From a virus, in IMG/VR virus record IMGVR_UViG_3300022839_000007, positions 1 to 64,000 of that record: a DNA stretch of 64,000 nucleotides; one strand, written 5' to 3'. A program made the position numbers and the translations under genes. The notes beneath the pieces are model-generated. The model was given only the letters and a program-made list of their open reading frames with translations. It did no database searches and was not told the origin of the DNA. This document shows positions 31,308-42,700 of the stretch, one piece after another (the first letter of the stretch is position 1; each line of letters opens with the position of its first letter).

Positions 31308-34300
31308 ATGGTAAAAAATATAGCAGGGTTGTACGGACGTGACGGCAGAACGCGCGGCGATATTGATAATCGAAGTAATCCTGGACCGTATATTGCCACA
31401 GTTGTTTCGCACCTTGATAGTAAGTTTATGGGTTCGTTAAAAGTACGGTTGAATAAAACAATGGCAGCCAACAGCGACGTTGATGATGGTCAAAGTTTAA
31501 TTACAGCATTTTATGCAAGTCCTTTTTACGGAGTAACTAATTATAGCGCGTTAGGACCCAACGACGACTACAGAGAAACTCAACAAAGTTATGGTTTTTG
31601 GGCAATTCCTCCAGATCCAGGAACTCGTGTATTAGTTATGTTTGTTGAAGGGCGTGCAGATATTTGTTTTTGGATTGCATGTATACCGGACGATTACATG
31701 AACTTTATGATTCCAGACGGTCGTCCTGCTACTACACTAGTAACTCCTGGAAAAACTGGATCGGACCAAACTGGAAGAAAATCACCAGTAGGCGAGTATA
31801 ATAAAATTATAACAGATCCAGGAGGAAATCCTGCTCCTACAACCTATCTTAAACCAATTAACAATGACTTTGCAGAAAGACTGACTGAATCGGGGTTGTT
31901 AACTGACGACACTAGAGGGTTAACAACTAGTAGTGCAAGACGCGAAGCACCAAGTGCAGTGTTTGGAATTAATACTCCTGGTCCGCTCGACAAGCGAGAC
32001 GGAGCCCGCCGTATCAGAGCAGGCACCGCCGAACATAATATGGATATCTTTAGTCATCGATTAGGCGGTCATAGCATTGTTATGGACGACGGCGATGCAA
32101 ACATTTTGCGAAGAGGATCGGCTAGAAATTCGCCATCGGAATATTTGGACGTTGAAAATACCAATGAGGACGCAAATGACGAAATGCGAACATTGCCTGC
32201 AAACGAATTATTTAGAATTCGTACAAGAACTGGACATCAAATTTTATTGCACAATACCGAAGACTTAATTTACATCAGTAATAGTCGTGGTACTGCATGG
32301 ATTGAATTAACATCAAATGGTAAAATTGACATATATGCACAAGACAGTATTAGTATGCATACCGAAAACGACTTTAACGTTACTGCTGACGGAAATATTA
32401 ATTTAACAGCAGGAAAGGGAGTTAATATTAATGCTACTGATTCGATTAAACAAAGTGCAGGAAAAAATTTAGACTTACTTGCAGTAGGGTACTTTGCAGC
32501 CAATGCCGCAGAGACTATGAGTTTTCAATCCGGCGAGTTTATTGCGGCAAGTGCAGGTACATCTATTAACATGGTTAGCGCTGGCGGGTCGACAAATATA
32601 CTTTCTTCAGAATCAATTAATATTAATTCTGGAACAGAAACTTCAATTAAATCCGGTACTGCATTTTATGCAGATGCAACTACAAATATAAACCTGAATG
32701 CAGCAGTTACTTTTAATGCGTATGGAGCATACGGGAATATACTAATAGACGGCAGTTTAAAAATTACAGCTAGTGGAGAATTTGATTTAAATTCGTCAGC
32801 GCCGTTGAGAATTGTTGCTACTAATTTAGATATAAAATCCAACGGAATATTAAAACTTCAAGCAAATACCATAAATGAATTATCAACTGGCGAAATATTT
32901 AGAACAGCAACTACTATAAACGACTTATCATCTTCCAAGCATATTCTTGGCTCTACTATAGTATACATAGATTCGGTGTTAAACGTAAAGGAAAACATTA
33001 TTACACCAAAAACTGTAAAAGCGTCGTTTGCAGGACCCGGTCCTTATACTGGCAGTGCTCCTCCGGTTGCTGCCGGTGCCGGATTTGCAATACAAGCAGA
33101 AGCATTTGGAAGCGTGGGAGAATTTGTAACCGCCGATCCAGTAGCACCGTCTCCGGCAGTAGTAGCCGTACGTGTTCCGCAACACGAACCGTGGTTGCAA
33201 CATGAAAATCTCGATCCTGTTGCATATAGTAGAGATGCAGGAGGGTCTGCTGGAGATACGTATGTAGAATCAACTCCTGACCCGTTTTCTCAATATTCAA
33301 TTAGTACAAGTAATAATCCTGGGTTTGAAAATCTTAGAGACGGTAGAAACTCGTTAGATTCTGCCGGCGAAGACGAAGTCGAAGAAAATACAAATGCACA
33401 GTTCAATGATGGTGATCCAATTCCTACTGGATCTTACACCAAAGAAGCAATTCAGGTAATTGACTTCTTTATAGGTAAAGGATACACCATTGCACAAGCT
33501 TGTGGATTTGCAGGAGCAATTCAACAAGAAAGCGGAGTTACAATAGAACCCGGTGCATGGAACAATACTGCCGGAGGAGTAGGTGCTCGAGGTATAGTTC
33601 AGTGGCGCGGTGCTGCCGGTAGGCTACTAACTGTTGAACGGTTTCTCGGAAAACCAATCTTAATTCAGCCAGAAATGAATGTTAATACGCCAGGGTATGC
33701 CGGGCTCAAAACAGCCCGATTACCAACGTCAATTTCAAGAAAGAACGGATTTACAGTTGGTTCTGCAAATGCATCTAGAGAAGAGCAGCTATCAGCAGTA
33801 TGGCAGGAAATACAAAAAGATGACCCACAGACAGCAAGAAATCGTGATCAATTTTTAGTAGATACCGGAAACGGAGTAAACGATGCTCGACAAGTTGCCA
33901 GGTTATTTGATGATATCTATTTAAGATCTCAAGGTGCTGGAATTGGATTCCGTCAAGACTATGCTGAAATTTTGTATAGAAACTACATCGGATCTGCAAC
34001 TCCGTATATTCCGGGCACTGACCAAACTCCTGAATCAAGTATTCCTGCAGATACATTAGCTGCTCCTGCAATTAATTCCAAAGGCGGCGTCCTTAACGTA
34101 ATTCATAATCAATATGCCGGAGCAGTTAGAAGTCTTGATGTCAAAGAAGATTGGAGATTAATGATAAATCGTGCTGCAAGAGACTCAGGAGTGTCTAGAG
34201 TAGATTTAATATCGGCACGACAACCAGAATATCGACAAATCCCACCTGGGTTCATTGATTATAGTCGCTGGTTTTCTAATCCACGAAAAAAATCTCCAGG

Positions 34301-34634
34301 AAAGCGTATTGGATCCGAACGGCACGACACCGGCTTAGCAGGCGACATTGATCTTTATGTAAATAATGGAAGCAACCATGTTATTGTAAGTAGCAACACC
34401 CTTGAAGGTAAACGTATCATGAATCGTTTTTGTGTTGCAGCAGTAAGGTACGGAGCAAGAGGGTTTGGTCATTCTGATAGATATATGGGGCTTACTCGTA
34501 TTCATATCGATATGCTTGGGCAACTAGTAAAAGGAGTTGGATGGAATAGATCACAAATAGGACATTGGAGCGGAACACAGCCATGGTTTTATCAACCGTT
34601 AATAACTACACTAAATGGGTTGTTGAGTAGTTAA
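31308..34634 (+). CDS. gp5: Baseplate central spike (gp5-like) with two cell-wall hydrolase-like domains
   Basis: 1108 residues. Residues 25-130 form an OB-fold-like domain (YIATVVSHLDSKFMGSLKV, AIPPDPGTRVLVMFVEG). Residues of about 235-560 are a VgrG/gp5-type beta-helix (ISNSRGTAWIELTSNGKIDI, INLTAGKGVNINA). Residues of about 707-895 are a phage tail lysozyme-like domain with QQESG (E741) and GIVQW. Residues of about 940-1090 resemble a M15-type D,D-/L,D-peptidase, with S-x-x-H-x6-D (H1006, D1013) and IHID (H1066, D1068) as zinc ligands. T4 gp5 has one lysozyme placed between OB and helix; here hydrolases follow the helix and two activities are fused. It would pierce the envelope and open the peptidoglycan locally during infection. 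Confidence 0.9.
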   Translation: MVKNIAGLYGRDGRTRGDIDNRSNPGPYIATVVSHLDSKFMGSLKVRLNKTMAANSDVDDGQSLITAFYASPFYGVTNYSALGPNDDYRETQQSYGFWAIPPDPGTRVLVMFVEGRADICFWIACIPDDYMNFMIPDGRPATTLVTPGKTGSDQTGRKSPVGEYNKIITDPGGNPAPTTYLKPINNDFAERLTESGLLTDDTRGLTTSSARREAPSAVFGINTPGPLDKRDGARRIRAGTAEHNMDIFSHRLGGHSIVMDDGDANILRRGSARNSPSEYLDVENTNEDANDEMRTLPANELFRIRTRTGHQILLHNTEDLIYISNSRGTAWIELTSNGKIDIYAQDSISMHTENDFNVTADGNINLTAGKGVNINATDSIKQSAGKNLDLLAVGYFAANAAETMSFQSGEFIAASAGTSINMVSAGGSTNILSSESININSGTETSIKSGTAFYADATTNINLNAAVTFNAYGAYGNILIDGSLKITASGEFDLNSSAPLRIVATNLDIKSNGILKLQANTINELSTGEIFRTATTINDLSSSKHILGSTIVYIDSVLNVKENIITPKTVKASFAGPGPYTGSAPPVAAGAGFAIQAEAFGSVGEFVTADPVAPSPAVVAVRVPQHEPWLQHENLDPVAYSRDAGGSAGDTYVESTPDPFSQYSISTSNNPGFENLRDGRNSLDSAGEDEVEENTNAQFNDGDPIPTGSYTKEAIQVIDFFIGKGYTIAQACGFAGAIQQESGVTIEPGAWNNTAGGVGARGIVQWRGAAGRLLTVERFLGKPILIQPEMNVNTPGYAGLKTARLPTSISRKNGFTVGSANASREEQLSAVWQEIQKDDPQTARNRDQFLVDTGNGVNDARQVARLFDDIYLRSQGAGIGFRQDYAEILYRNYIGSATPYIPGTDQTPESSIPADTLAAPAINSKGGVLNVIHNQYAGAVRSLDVKEDWRLMINRAARDSGVSRVDLISARQPEYRQIPPGFIDYSRWFSNPRKKSPGKRIGSERHDTGLAGDIDLYVNNGSNHVIVSSNTLEGKRIMNRFCVAAVRYGARGFGHSDRYMGLTRIHIDMLGQLVKGVGWNRSQIGHWSGTQPWFYQPLITTLNGLLSS

Positions 34635-34636
34635 TT

Positions 34637-35815
34637 ATGACAGCCGATAGCACATTAGCAGATAGCACACTAGCAGATAGTTCAATACAACCTGCTACTC
34701 CTTTTATTTCCGGCGTAAGCAACAGCTTCCAACGTATAGTTACTGCCGCGGTTGCAGTTAGTGAAATTGCACAATTGTTTACAGATGTCTTTCCGCAACC
34801 GTCTATTTCAAATAATTTTATTGTTCCGGACTTGGCAGGGAATGGAGATTTAGGGTACGGTATTGCCAATAGCGGAGGAGGACTACGAAATACCCCTAGT
34901 TTAATTCGCGTTGGAACCAATACCACTCCGGATATGGATATAACATCAGGAAATATCTCTATTGGTTACAACTCAGTTGAATCAATGGTTAATAAAAGTT
35001 TATCAATGGATTGGCAAACAAAGAATGCCGATCCAGGAAACACTAACATTGTAGAAGCATACAAACTAAGTGGAAGAGATTATACAAAGGATGGCAGGAC
35101 AGGGGAATACAGTTGGGCAACAGCATATGTTAACTGGGTACTAAACAAAGCAGGAGTGCCCTACTTAGAAACTATGAGCCCTAGGGGATATGAAAAATAC
35201 GGTGCACCTGTAAACTTTAGAACAATGAAGGAAGTTAGAAAAAACGACATTTTTATTTTTAGAAGCAACGAAGGAATTAGCCATATAGGGTTTGTACAAA
35301 TGTATGATCTCAATACACAAACATTGGATATAGTCGGCGGTAATCAATCCGGAACAGTAAAGAGCACAAAGATGCCCTTTAGTGTATCGGATCCGAGATT
35401 TTATGTAGTACACGTTAGACGAAATTGGACTATACCTGCAACCGCAAATAACCCGTTATGGGAGAATAATATAGATAATAATGTTACAGGAGCACCGTTG
35501 CCTCCGGTAGATGTTTCGTATATTGATTCCCCTGATGTTTTAATAGTAACCGGTGATATAGACACCGACACTATTATTAGTAATAATATTCGAGCAATTG
35601 ACCGTGCAAGGATATCGCCTACTACCCTACAATCTACTATACAGGAAAATATGAGAACATTTGCACCAGAGGCAATTGTAGGAGAAATTGCCTCTGCTTA
35701 TCAAAGTGATATATTAAAGTCGGTAAATTCTAATAATTACCCAATGGCAGGTGAACCGTTAAATCAGCAGGATATATCAATTTTGTCCGGACCACGCCGT
35801 ACTAGCAATAAGTGA
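34637..35815 (+). CDS. NlpC/P60-CHAP superfamily virion protein lacking the usual catalytic Cys
   Basis: 392 residues. Residues of about 145-262 carry the superfamily pattern: SWATAYVNWVLNKAGVPYL, then RKNDIFIFRSNE, SHIGFVQMY (H216), GGNQSGTV (N236) and YVVHVRR. Most members have Cys where this has Ala161 (WCSAFV becomes WATAYV); a related Cys-less group (DUF2272) has WSAAF. Either the domain binds cell wall without cutting, or it uses another nucleophile. The N-terminal 100 residues have TADSTLADSTLADS repeats and a hydrophobic helix. It is three bases downstream of the gp5 spike, so it is likely part of the same penetration device. Confidence 0.7.
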   Translation: MTADSTLADSTLADSSIQPATPFISGVSNSFQRIVTAAVAVSEIAQLFTDVFPQPSISNNFIVPDLAGNGDLGYGIANSGGGLRNTPSLIRVGTNTTPDMDITSGNISIGYNSVESMVNKSLSMDWQTKNADPGNTNIVEAYKLSGRDYTKDGRTGEYSWATAYVNWVLNKAGVPYLETMSPRGYEKYGAPVNFRTMKEVRKNDIFIFRSNEGISHIGFVQMYDLNTQTLDIVGGNQSGTVKSTKMPFSVSDPRFYVVHVRRNWTIPATANNPLWENNIDNNVTGAPLPPVDVSYIDSPDVLIVTGDIDTDTIISNNIRAIDRARISPTTLQSTIQENMRTFAPEAIVGEIASAYQSDILKSVNSNNYPMAGEPLNQQDISILSGPRRTSNK

Positions 35816-35818
35816 TAA

Positions 35819-35826
35819 GATAAATA
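35819..35826 (+). promoter_or_regulatory. NATAAATA motif before gp25
   Basis: GATAAATA ends five bases before the gp25 ATG at 35831, too close to make a leader with a ribosome site. It may be a chance match or yield a near-leaderless message, or serve gp6 further down. Confidence 0.3.
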
Positions 35827-35830
35827 TGTT

Positions 35831-36277
35831 ATGAGTAGCTTAGAAAAAAACCTGTACAAAAATTTAAAATTACAATCTCCTAAAAGAGATGCTCCTTTAG
35901 TAACACAGGGTACTTACAGGGGAATCAGCACAGTTGATCCTAACCGAAAACAATTCAAACTATATGATCTTGATCTTATCAAACAAGACATCGTAAATCA
36001 TTTTCATATACGGCTTGGTGAAAAATTAGAAAATCCAGGATTTGGTACAATTATATGGGACGTGCTGTACGATCCGCTCACTGATAATTTAAAAGATGTA
36101 ATTGTTCAAAATGTAACACAAATTATTACTACTCATGAACGACGTGTAAAAGTTAACAATGTAACAGTTAGTAGTTATGAAAGCGGTATACAAATAGAGT
36201 GTGATCTTACGTATCTAGAATATAGTATTAGCGAAAATTTAAAATTTAGCTTTGACCAAAAGAACGGATTAATTTAA
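35831..36277 (+). CDS. gp25: Baseplate wedge subunit (T4 gp25 family)
   Basis: 148 residues (T4 gp25, 132). The family core is clear: DIVNHFHIRLGEKLENPGFG, IIWDVLYDPLT, then VTVSSYESGIQIECDLTYLE. gp25 is the sheath-initiator wedge protein with a lysozyme-like fold but no lytic activity. It lies directly upstream of gp6, as in T4-like phages. The ribosome site is weak, so translation may depend on coupling with the gene before. Confidence 0.93.
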   Translation: MSSLEKNLYKNLKLQSPKRDAPLVTQGTYRGISTVDPNRKQFKLYDLDLIKQDIVNHFHIRLGEKLENPGFGTIIWDVLYDPLTDNLKDVIVQNVTQIITTHERRVKVNNVTVSSYESGIQIECDLTYLEYSISENLKFSFDQKNGLI

Positions 36278-36296
36278 CCACGCACTTTATAGATGT

Positions 36297-36304
36297 CATA
36301 AATA
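36297..36304 (+). promoter_or_regulatory. T4-type late promoter (CATAAATA) for gp6
   Basis: CATAAATA lies 23 bp before the ATG at 36328, with AAGGA at 36316-36320 as ribosome site. This is the spacing expected for a late promoter followed by a short leader. Confidence 0.65.
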
Positions 36305-36327
36305 TATGATAAACTAAGGAAGTGCAA

Positions 36328-39300
36328 ATGTCATCCACTGATAGACAAAATAGATTATTGTTAGCTGAAGATTGGAAAAAAATCTATCAGAGTTTTAAAT
36401 ATGCAGATTTTAAAAGTTACGACTTTGATAATCTTCGTAGAACAATGATAGAGTATCTACGTACCAATTATCCAGAAGATTTCAATGACTATATTGAATC
36501 TAGCGAATATCTTGCATTAATAGACATGATTGCATTTCTTGGACAAAATATTAGCTTTCGGATCGATTTAAATGCAAGAGAAAATTTTCTTGAATTAGCT
36601 GAGCGTAGAGAAAGTGTACTACGGCTTGCCCGATTGGTTTCGTATAATGTCACAAGAAATCAAGCAGCAAACGGGTTGTTAAAATTCTCAGGTGTCAACA
36701 CTAGCGAACAGCTCATTGATAGCAACGGAGTTAACCTTGCTAATAAAAATATTGCATGGAACGACAATACCAATCCTGACTGGTACGAACAGTTTACTAA
36801 GGTATTAAATGCAGCATTGCCGATTAATAGTAACATTGGTAGACCGTTAAAGTTAGAAAATGTTGCAGGTATAGCAACCGAACAATATCGTTTAAATAAT
36901 TTAACAGCTAATAGTAGTATTTTTACTTTTAACAAACCTGTGAATAGTAAAACATTAAATTTTGAAATTGTAAGTACTGGAATATCTTCTGGTGAAATTA
37001 TAGAAGAGGCACCTCTTCCTGGAAGTCAACTTGGTTTCATATATCGAGATAACGGCGCAGGCGCCGGTAGTGAAAATACGGGCTTCTTTGCCCATTTTAG
37101 ACAAGGTACAATGCAAAAAGGAGATTTTGCAATTGATTCGCCTGTGCCTAATCAAAAAATTGAAATCAACAGTGTTAACATAAACAATAGCGATGTCTGG
37201 TTATACAAGTTAAATTCGTCGGCACAAGAAGAAGAACTTTGGACCAAAGTAGATAGCGTCGAAGGCAACAATATTGTGTACAACAGTATTAGTAAAAATA
37301 TTCGAGATATCTTTAGTGTACTAACTCGTTCTCAAGATCGAATTAGTTTGATATTTAGCGACGGTGTGTTTGGAACATTGCCCAAGGGCAATTTTAGAGT
37401 GTATTATAGAACCAGCGAAAATTCAGATTTTACAATCTCCGCTGCAAGTATGCAAGGAATTTCAATACGGGTACCGTACCTAAGTAAATCTAGCAAAACA
37501 GAAACTCTTACAATCTACATGGATCTAAAAACGCTAGTTGACAATGCAAGTGCAACAGAAACAATCGACAGCATTAAAACAAATGCTCCTAGCACATATT
37601 ACACACAAAACCGTCTTATTACCGCAGAAGATTACAACCTAGGTCCGCTAGGAATAAGCCAGGAAATTATTAAAACTAAAAGCGTTAATAGAACAGCAAG
37701 CGGGATTAGCAGATATTATGATATAATAGATGCCACCGGCAAATATAGTAAAACAAACGTGTTTGGCACCGACGGAGTATTATACAAAGAATACCTCGAT
37801 AAGGTGACTAATTTTAAGTTTATTACTAGAACTGACATATCTAAAACTATCTTTAACACAATATTACCGATATTAGAAGAGACTGGTGTAAAAAACTTTT
37901 ATCTCAGCGAATTTCCAAGTCAAGCATATTTAGAAATTAATTTACGCTGGAAACAAGATACTTCTGATACTAATCGGAGTACAGGGCGTATTTACGACGA
38001 AAACAACATATACTACACGGTAGGAACGTTTACTGAAGGCCCTCTTCGATATCTAGAAGCTGGTGCATTAGTAAAATTTACAGCACCGGCTGGATTTGTA
38101 TTTTTAAATAATAAATTAGTAATACCAAAGGGCGCAAAGTCGGAAACTGCATATATGTGGACAAAGGTAATTGGCGTAAGCGGATCAGGACAAGATCTAA
38201 ATAACGATTCGACCGGTCCTATAATATTTAACGATATTATACCATCAACTGCAATATTAAATTATATTAAACCTAAATTTGTTAGAGACTTGGTAACTAA
38301 TATTCAAACTCAAATAATTAATAATATATTTGCATATAGAAATTTTGGCCTTAGATACGACCGAGATTTAAGACAGTGGGATATTGTTCTTCAAGAAGAC
38401 CTTGATATAAACTCAGAATTTAGTCTAGGATTATCCGGCGATACTACTGGACAGCAATTAGATAGCAGTTGGTTATTAATGTTTGAAACCGACGGAGTAT
38501 CTTATAACATTACCTATAGAACAATTCGATATATTTTTGAAAGTGACTCGGAAATTAGATTCTATTTTGACGGTAATAAAAAAATATATGATAGTAAAAC
38601 TGGAAAAATTGTTAAAGATCGAATTAGTGTGTTAAACATTAATAACGATATCAATACCGGCACTGGCATAATGCCATTTACTGTTGACTTTGATTGGGAA
38701 ATATCAAAAGAATATAAAGATGTCGGAGGATACGTTGACAGTAAAAAAGTTGAAGTGACTTTTTTTGATTCAGACGACGACGGTATTATTGATAATCCTG
38801 ATATATTTAATCAACTAGTAGATTCGTCTAATTATATCTTTACTAAAAAGAATGTACAGAACAATACAGAGAATTATATATATGCAGATCCTATTATTAA
38901 TAATATACAAACTGTATTAACAGGTACGTCTATTAACTTGTTGGCCGAGAATAATCCTGTATTTTATATTGAATCTACTGATAGTTTTAAACAACTAAAT
39001 AGTTTGACACGGACACTAACAGATGTGTTTAATTTTAATGCCTATATTGGAAGAAGCAAAATTAAATTTCAATACGTACATGCCGCAGATGAAAATTCAA
39101 GAATAGACCCTAGTAGTACAAATATAATTGATACATATATTTTAACAAAATCTTATGATACTCGTTATAGACAATTTGCTGCAGGTGCAACACAAATTCT
39201 ACCGTTACCACCAAGCAGCGATCAATTATTTAGATCATACGGTACAGAGATTAATAAAGTTAAAAGTATAAGTGATGAGATAATTTATCACCCGGTAAAG

Positions 39301-39762
39301 TACAAATCGTTATTTGGTAATAGAAGTAGTTTGGAGTTGCAAGCAATGTTTAAAATAGTTAAAAATGAAAACAGAGTAGTAAGTGATAACGATGTTAAAG
39401 CAAGGACTATTACTGCAATTAATGAATATTTTGCACTAGATAACTGGGACTTTGGGGAAATATTCTATTTTAGTGAATTATCGGCTTATATTATGAAACA
39501 GCTTTCTCCGGATATTGTAAGTATTGTTATTGTACCGAGAGATGCCAGACAGAGTTTTGGTAGCTTATTTGAAGTAAAATGTGAAGCGGATGAAATCTTT
39601 TTAAGTTCTGCATCAGTTGACGATATTGAAATTATCACGGCAAATACACAAGAACGATTAAGAGCAACTGGTACAATTGTTTCTACATCGCCGAGTACCG
39701 GAGCAAGCATTCGGAGCTCAACATTTAGTAGCTCGACTACAACTGGAGGAATTATTTACTAA
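36328..39762 (+). CDS. gp6: Baseplate wedge subunit (T4 gp6 family)
   Basis: 1144 residues from the ATG at 36328 (a GTG two codons earlier is less likely because AAGGA lies 7 bp from the ATG). The N-terminal region (KSYDFDNLRRTMIEYLRTNY, DDY- or NDYIESSEYLALIDMIAFLG, FRIDLNARENFLELAERRES) is the strongly conserved opening of T4-like gp6. The middle has YYTQNRLITAEDYN, also typical of gp6/gpJ-like proteins. The C-terminus ends in a Ser/Thr-rich tail. T4 gp6 is 660 residues; this one is much longer because of inserted beta-rich domains. gp6 dimers form the inner ring of the baseplate. Confidence 0.92.
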   Translation: MSSTDRQNRLLLAEDWKKIYQSFKYADFKSYDFDNLRRTMIEYLRTNYPEDFNDYIESSEYLALIDMIAFLGQNISFRIDLNARENFLELAERRESVLRLARLVSYNVTRNQAANGLLKFSGVNTSEQLIDSNGVNLANKNIAWNDNTNPDWYEQFTKVLNAALPINSNIGRPLKLENVAGIATEQYRLNNLTANSSIFTFNKPVNSKTLNFEIVSTGISSGEIIEEAPLPGSQLGFIYRDNGAGAGSENTGFFAHFRQGTMQKGDFAIDSPVPNQKIEINSVNINNSDVWLYKLNSSAQEEELWTKVDSVEGNNIVYNSISKNIRDIFSVLTRSQDRISLIFSDGVFGTLPKGNFRVYYRTSENSDFTISAASMQGISIRVPYLSKSSKTETLTIYMDLKTLVDNASATETIDSIKTNAPSTYYTQNRLITAEDYNLGPLGISQEIIKTKSVNRTASGISRYYDIIDATGKYSKTNVFGTDGVLYKEYLDKVTNFKFITRTDISKTIFNTILPILEETGVKNFYLSEFPSQAYLEINLRWKQDTSDTNRSTGRIYDENNIYYTVGTFTEGPLRYLEAGALVKFTAPAGFVFLNNKLVIPKGAKSETAYMWTKVIGVSGSGQDLNNDSTGPIIFNDIIPSTAILNYIKPKFVRDLVTNIQTQIINNIFAYRNFGLRYDRDLRQWDIVLQEDLDINSEFSLGLSGDTTGQQLDSSWLLMFETDGVSYNITYRTIRYIFESDSEIRFYFDGNKKIYDSKTGKIVKDRISVLNINNDINTGTGIMPFTVDFDWEISKEYKDVGGYVDSKKVEVTFFDSDDDGIIDNPDIFNQLVDSSNYIFTKKNVQNNTENYIYADPIINNIQTVLTGTSINLLAENNPVFYIESTDSFKQLNSLTRTLTDVFNFNAYIGRSKIKFQYVHAADENSRIDPSSTNIIDTYILTKSYDTRYRQFAAGATQILPLPPSSDQLFRSYGTEINKVKSISDEIIYHPVKYKSLFGNRSSLELQAMFKIVKNENRVVSDNDVKARTITAINEYFALDNWDFGEIFYFSELSAYIMKQLSPDIVSIVIVPRDARQSFGSLFEVKCEADEIFLSSASVDDIEIITANTQERLRATGTIVSTSPSTGASIRSSTFSSSTTTGGIIY

Positions 39763-42700
39763 TGGCATTCGAAAAGGATCAAACAGATATTACTTTGCCA
39801 GTAAACGGTACCGGTGATATTAGTGCAGTAAACTTTCTTCCTAAATATTTTAGAACAGATATTAATAGAAAGTTCATTAATTCGACAATCGATCAAATGA
39901 TCAAACCGGGCGTAGTTGAAAAAATAAACAGCTTTACCGGAAGACGATATGCAAGAGCAACAACTGTAAATGATAGCTTTCTAAGCGATGTTACTGCCAC
40001 CCGAGAAAACTATCAGTTTGAACCAGTAATGGTTTACAAAGATACATTAAACAATGTTGAATTTTACAAAGACTACAACGATTATTTGGGGCAGTTGACT
40101 ACTTTCAAAGGTACAACTAGCAATCACAGTATTTTAAATAGTCAAGAGTATTATGCATGGAACCCTCATATTGATTGGGATAAGTTTGCTAATTTTAGAG
40201 AATATTACTGGCTACCAAACGGACCGGATGTTGTCTCGGTTTCCGGGCAATCAACATCTGTGGTTAGTACATATACCGTTGGTATAGTATTTGACGCTGA
40301 CAATTACGCATATGTCTTTACTCCAAACGGCTTTACTAGAAATCCTAAATTAAAGCTTTATAAAGGACAGACATACCGCTTCGACATCGATACTCCGGGA
40401 CATCCCTTTGCATTAGCAATTAGTCGAGTGTTCAACGACCAGGATCCAGGAATTGAATATGCACCTTCTAATCTTAGTACGCTATATAACAAAGGTGTTG
40501 TAAAATATCAATACGATGCAGAAGGAAAGCTAGTCATTTCCAACGAGGAATACATCGAAAAAGGTGTAATAGAATTTACAGTACCCGACGATGTGCCTGA
40601 TACATTATTTTACTTGAGTAAAAATTCAGTTGACACTAGTGGCATTATCGCAACTTATACTATTTTGGCTGCGTCCGAAATAAACGTTAACGAAGAAATA
40701 GTAGGCAAACGATCGTATAAAACGGCCAATGGAATTCAGTTAAGTAACGGAATGAAACTATACTTCCAGGGTACTGTTACTCCAGACGAATATAGCAAGG
40801 GATTTTGGTATGTTGAAGGAGTTGGTAGTGCAATAAAACTAGTATCCGACCAGTCTCTAGAAGTTCCGGCAATTTTTACCAGCAAGTTCAATGTTCCGTT
40901 TGACACCTTTGGGTTTGATCAATATCCATTCGAAGATGCTAGTAGCTTTCCTGGAACTAAGGATTACATAGTAATTAATCGTAGCAGTCCGGATCGAAAT
41001 CCGTGGTCGCGATATAACCGTTGGTTTCACAAAGATGTAATAACCGCTAGTGCCATGGCAAACAACAGAGTAGCTAATATAAATCAAGATGCTCGTGCCA
41101 AGCGTCCTATTATCGAATTTGAAGCTGGATTGAAGCTTTATCAGCACGGTGCAAAAGCAAAGAACAATGTTGATTTAGTTGATACGTTTACTACTGATGT
41201 CTTTAGTACAATCGAAGGCAGCCTTGGCTACAACGTCGACGGAGTAGACTTAGTTGACAGGATGCGAGTATTATTTACAGCCGATACAGATATTCTAGTT
41301 CAAGGAAAGATTTATCAAGTTAAGTTTATTACGCACAACGCACGTAGACAGATTACGTTAATTGAAACAGTTGACACAGATCCAGTTCTTGATGATACCG
41401 TTTTAGTTTTAATGGGTAATACACAAGCCGGTAATATGTTTTATTATACCGGTATTAAATGGAAGATAGCGCAAGATAAAACAAGTATTAATCAGTTTCC
41501 GTTATTTGACTTATTTGATAAAGATGGAATAAGTTATACTGATAATACTACATATCCTTCTAGTAGCTTTAGAGGAAACACATTATTTGGATACCGGTTA
41601 GGAACCGGTACTCCTGACACTGAACTAGGGTTTGCATTAAGTTATCGCAATATTTCAAATGTCGGAGATATTGTATTTGATTTTTCGCTTTTAACTGATA
41701 CATTTGGCTATCAGTCTGAACTTCATCAAACAAGTTTAGTAAACACCGACACTTCGTTTTTAAGAAAGTATAATGCTTTTGGAACCGAGTTTTCCTATGA
41801 AAACGGATGGAAAAAGGCAGTTGCAAAAAGCAGCCAGGCAGTTATTAATTCTCAAATAATTACTAACAAACTAAATAATTTTCCTATTGATGTATACGAC
41901 AATAGCGCAACTGTTACTGATCTTATTATTAAAATATGGGTCAACGGTTCGCGAAAGTATCAAGATATTGATTATATTGTATCAAGTAATAACAATATAG
42001 CATACATCGACTTTAATAGAGAGTTAGCAGAAACTAACTTATTGTTAATAAAAACATACAGCAGTGCAAACAAAAATGCAAACGGATTTTATGAAATACC
42101 TATTAATTTTGAAAAAAATCCACTTAATGACAATATTACAGAAGTTACACTTGGAGAAGTAAACGACCATATAAACAGCATAGCAGACGGACATCCTGAA
42201 TTTATAGGAATATTTCCCGGTGCTAGCAATCTTCGAGATATTAGCAAACTTGCATCGTATGGTACTCGTTTTGTACAACACAGCGGACCTCTTAATCTTG
42301 CATTATACAATTTAACCGACAAAGATGCAAACTTAATTAAATCGTTAAAATTTGCCAGAAGAGAATATGCAAAATTTAAGAGACAATTTATATACGAAGC
42401 CAACAAAACCGGATTTCACGGTAGTGCAAGAGACCATGTAGATTTAATTTTACAGACATTGGCACAAACTAAAACCGAAGCACGTCCTTTCTATTTCAGT
42501 GATATGGTTGCTATCGGAACAGCTTTAAAGACATTGCATTTAGTAGAATATCCTGATGCAGTATTTTTTGCATTAAATCGTTCTTTTAATTTATCTACAT
42601 TATCTATTAATGCAGTAACAGTCTATTTAAATGGTATACAACTACTACACAACAAGGATTATATATTTGTTGATACCTTTGTAAAGATCTTGAACAACTT

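Noticed and set aside
35819-35826. Strong late promoter for gp25
   Set aside because: The box is an exact NATAAATA match but ends five bases before the start codon, so I kept it only as a low-confidence motif.
36322-36327. GTG start for gp6 two codons upstream of the ATG
   Set aside because: AAGGA at 36316-36320 is too close to the GTG and well spaced for the ATG at 36328.
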